Below, in pieces: positions 63,844 to 64,000 of a stretch of DNA of 64,000 nt. Position numbers and translations under genes: made by a program. The stretch spans positions 682,001 to 746,000 of the forward strand of contig NZ_CP028960.1 in the NCBI RefSeq assembly GCF_003071365.1, read 5' to 3'. Each line of letters opens with the position of its first letter. Position 1 is the stretch's first letter. Origin of the DNA: Methyloceanibacter sp. wino2 (lineage in GTDB: Bacteria > Pseudomonadota > Alphaproteobacteria > Rhizobiales > Methyloligellaceae). The notes under the pieces were generated by a model that searched no databases, was not told the DNA's origin, and was given only the letters and a program-made list of their open reading frames with translations.

Positions 63844-64000
63844 TCACTCGCTCATATCCGGGATGAGAAGAACTTCGTCGGGCATGCCGCCGGTTCCCTC
63901 AAGCCGCTCAATCCCACCGACCTTCGCCAGTCCACCGTCTTCTTCGACAAGCACGACGGCGGTCTTGGGCATATCCGCCAGCGCCTTCAGCAACTGTTCG
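63844..64000 (-). CDS. Partial CDS, C-terminal 51 residues of an unknown protein
   Basis: A minus-strand frame open to the right edge of the window and ending at TGA (63844-63846). The visible end reads EQLLKALADMPKTAVVLVEE, then DGGLAKVGGIERLEGTGGMP and DEVLLIPDMSE. Codon use is like that of the neighbouring genes, and the frame has no start within the window, so the gene enters from outside. No family could be assigned from so short a piece. It ends 20 bp before the globin start and is likely its operon leader. Confidence 0.6.
   Translation of the reverse strand, partial: EQLLKALADMPKTAVVLVEEDGGLAKVGGIERLEGTGGMPDEVLLIPDMSE

Overview
The window is a GC-rich alphaproteobacterial segment, most likely from a free-living diazotroph of the Hyphomicrobiales (Rhizobiales). 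The evidence is a complete Mo-nitrogenase gene set with an alphaproteobacterial-type NifA carrying the oxygen-sensitive C-x11-C-x19-C-x4-C motif, FixL/FixJ with a FixK-like regulator, an Irr-type Fur protein, fixABCX and a cbb3 oxidase locus (fixNOQP-GHIS). No rRNA, tRNA, CRISPR array, insertion sequence or phage module was seen. The genus cannot be fixed from the sequence alone.

Layout. 1-7.9 kb is general metabolism: a partial ORF, a one-span microprotein, a YugP-like membrane metallopeptidase, a two-subunit CoA-transferase, an MMPL/RND exporter, an SDR and an AlkB-like di-iron membrane hydroxylase. 7.9-20.5 kb is the microaerobic respiration block on the minus strand: ccoNOQP, ccoGHIS, a small cytochrome c coupled to a FixK-like regulator, a lone receiver protein, fixJ and fixL, then two small exported proteins. 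20.7-24.9 kb holds an MFS exporter and modABC. 25-44.3 kb, almost all minus strand, reads from nifH downstream: nifHDKENX, two NifX-associated genes, fdxB, nifQ, irr, then (own sigma54 promoter) hesB-nifUSV-cysE-nifW, then (own sigma54 promoter) fixABCX and a Bfd-like [2Fe-2S] gene. Divergent from nifH lies a two-gene sigma54 unit: a receiver-like protein lacking the phospho-acceptor Asp, and a TPR-like protein. 45.6-53.9 kb is a long nifB-led operon that ends in poorly understood genes (tandem nifZ, nifT, a DegT-family protein without the PLP lysine, a [2Fe-2S] ferredoxin, a SIR2-like protein and several small unknowns). 54.1-60 kb is fdxN-LRV-sufBCDS, with sufS frameshifted. 60.3-64 kb holds nifA, modD, a group II truncated globin and the tail of one more gene.

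How it works together. FixL/FixJ and the FixK-like protein probably turn on the high-affinity oxidase when oxygen falls; FixK/FNR boxes are visible upstream of ccoN, upstream of the regulator itself and, unusually, inside the nifB promoter region. NifA with sigma54 drives nitrogenase: near-consensus -24/-12 elements precede nifH, the divergent unit, hesB-nifUSV, fixA and nifB, each with TGT-N10-ACA sites upstream. Two tandem UAS next to the nifA stop codon suggest that fdxN-LRV-sufBCDS is also NifA-driven. NifU/S, HesB and SUF supply Fe-S clusters, NifB/E/N/X/Q/V and modABC/modD supply FeMo-co parts, and FixABCX with the ferredoxins supply electrons.
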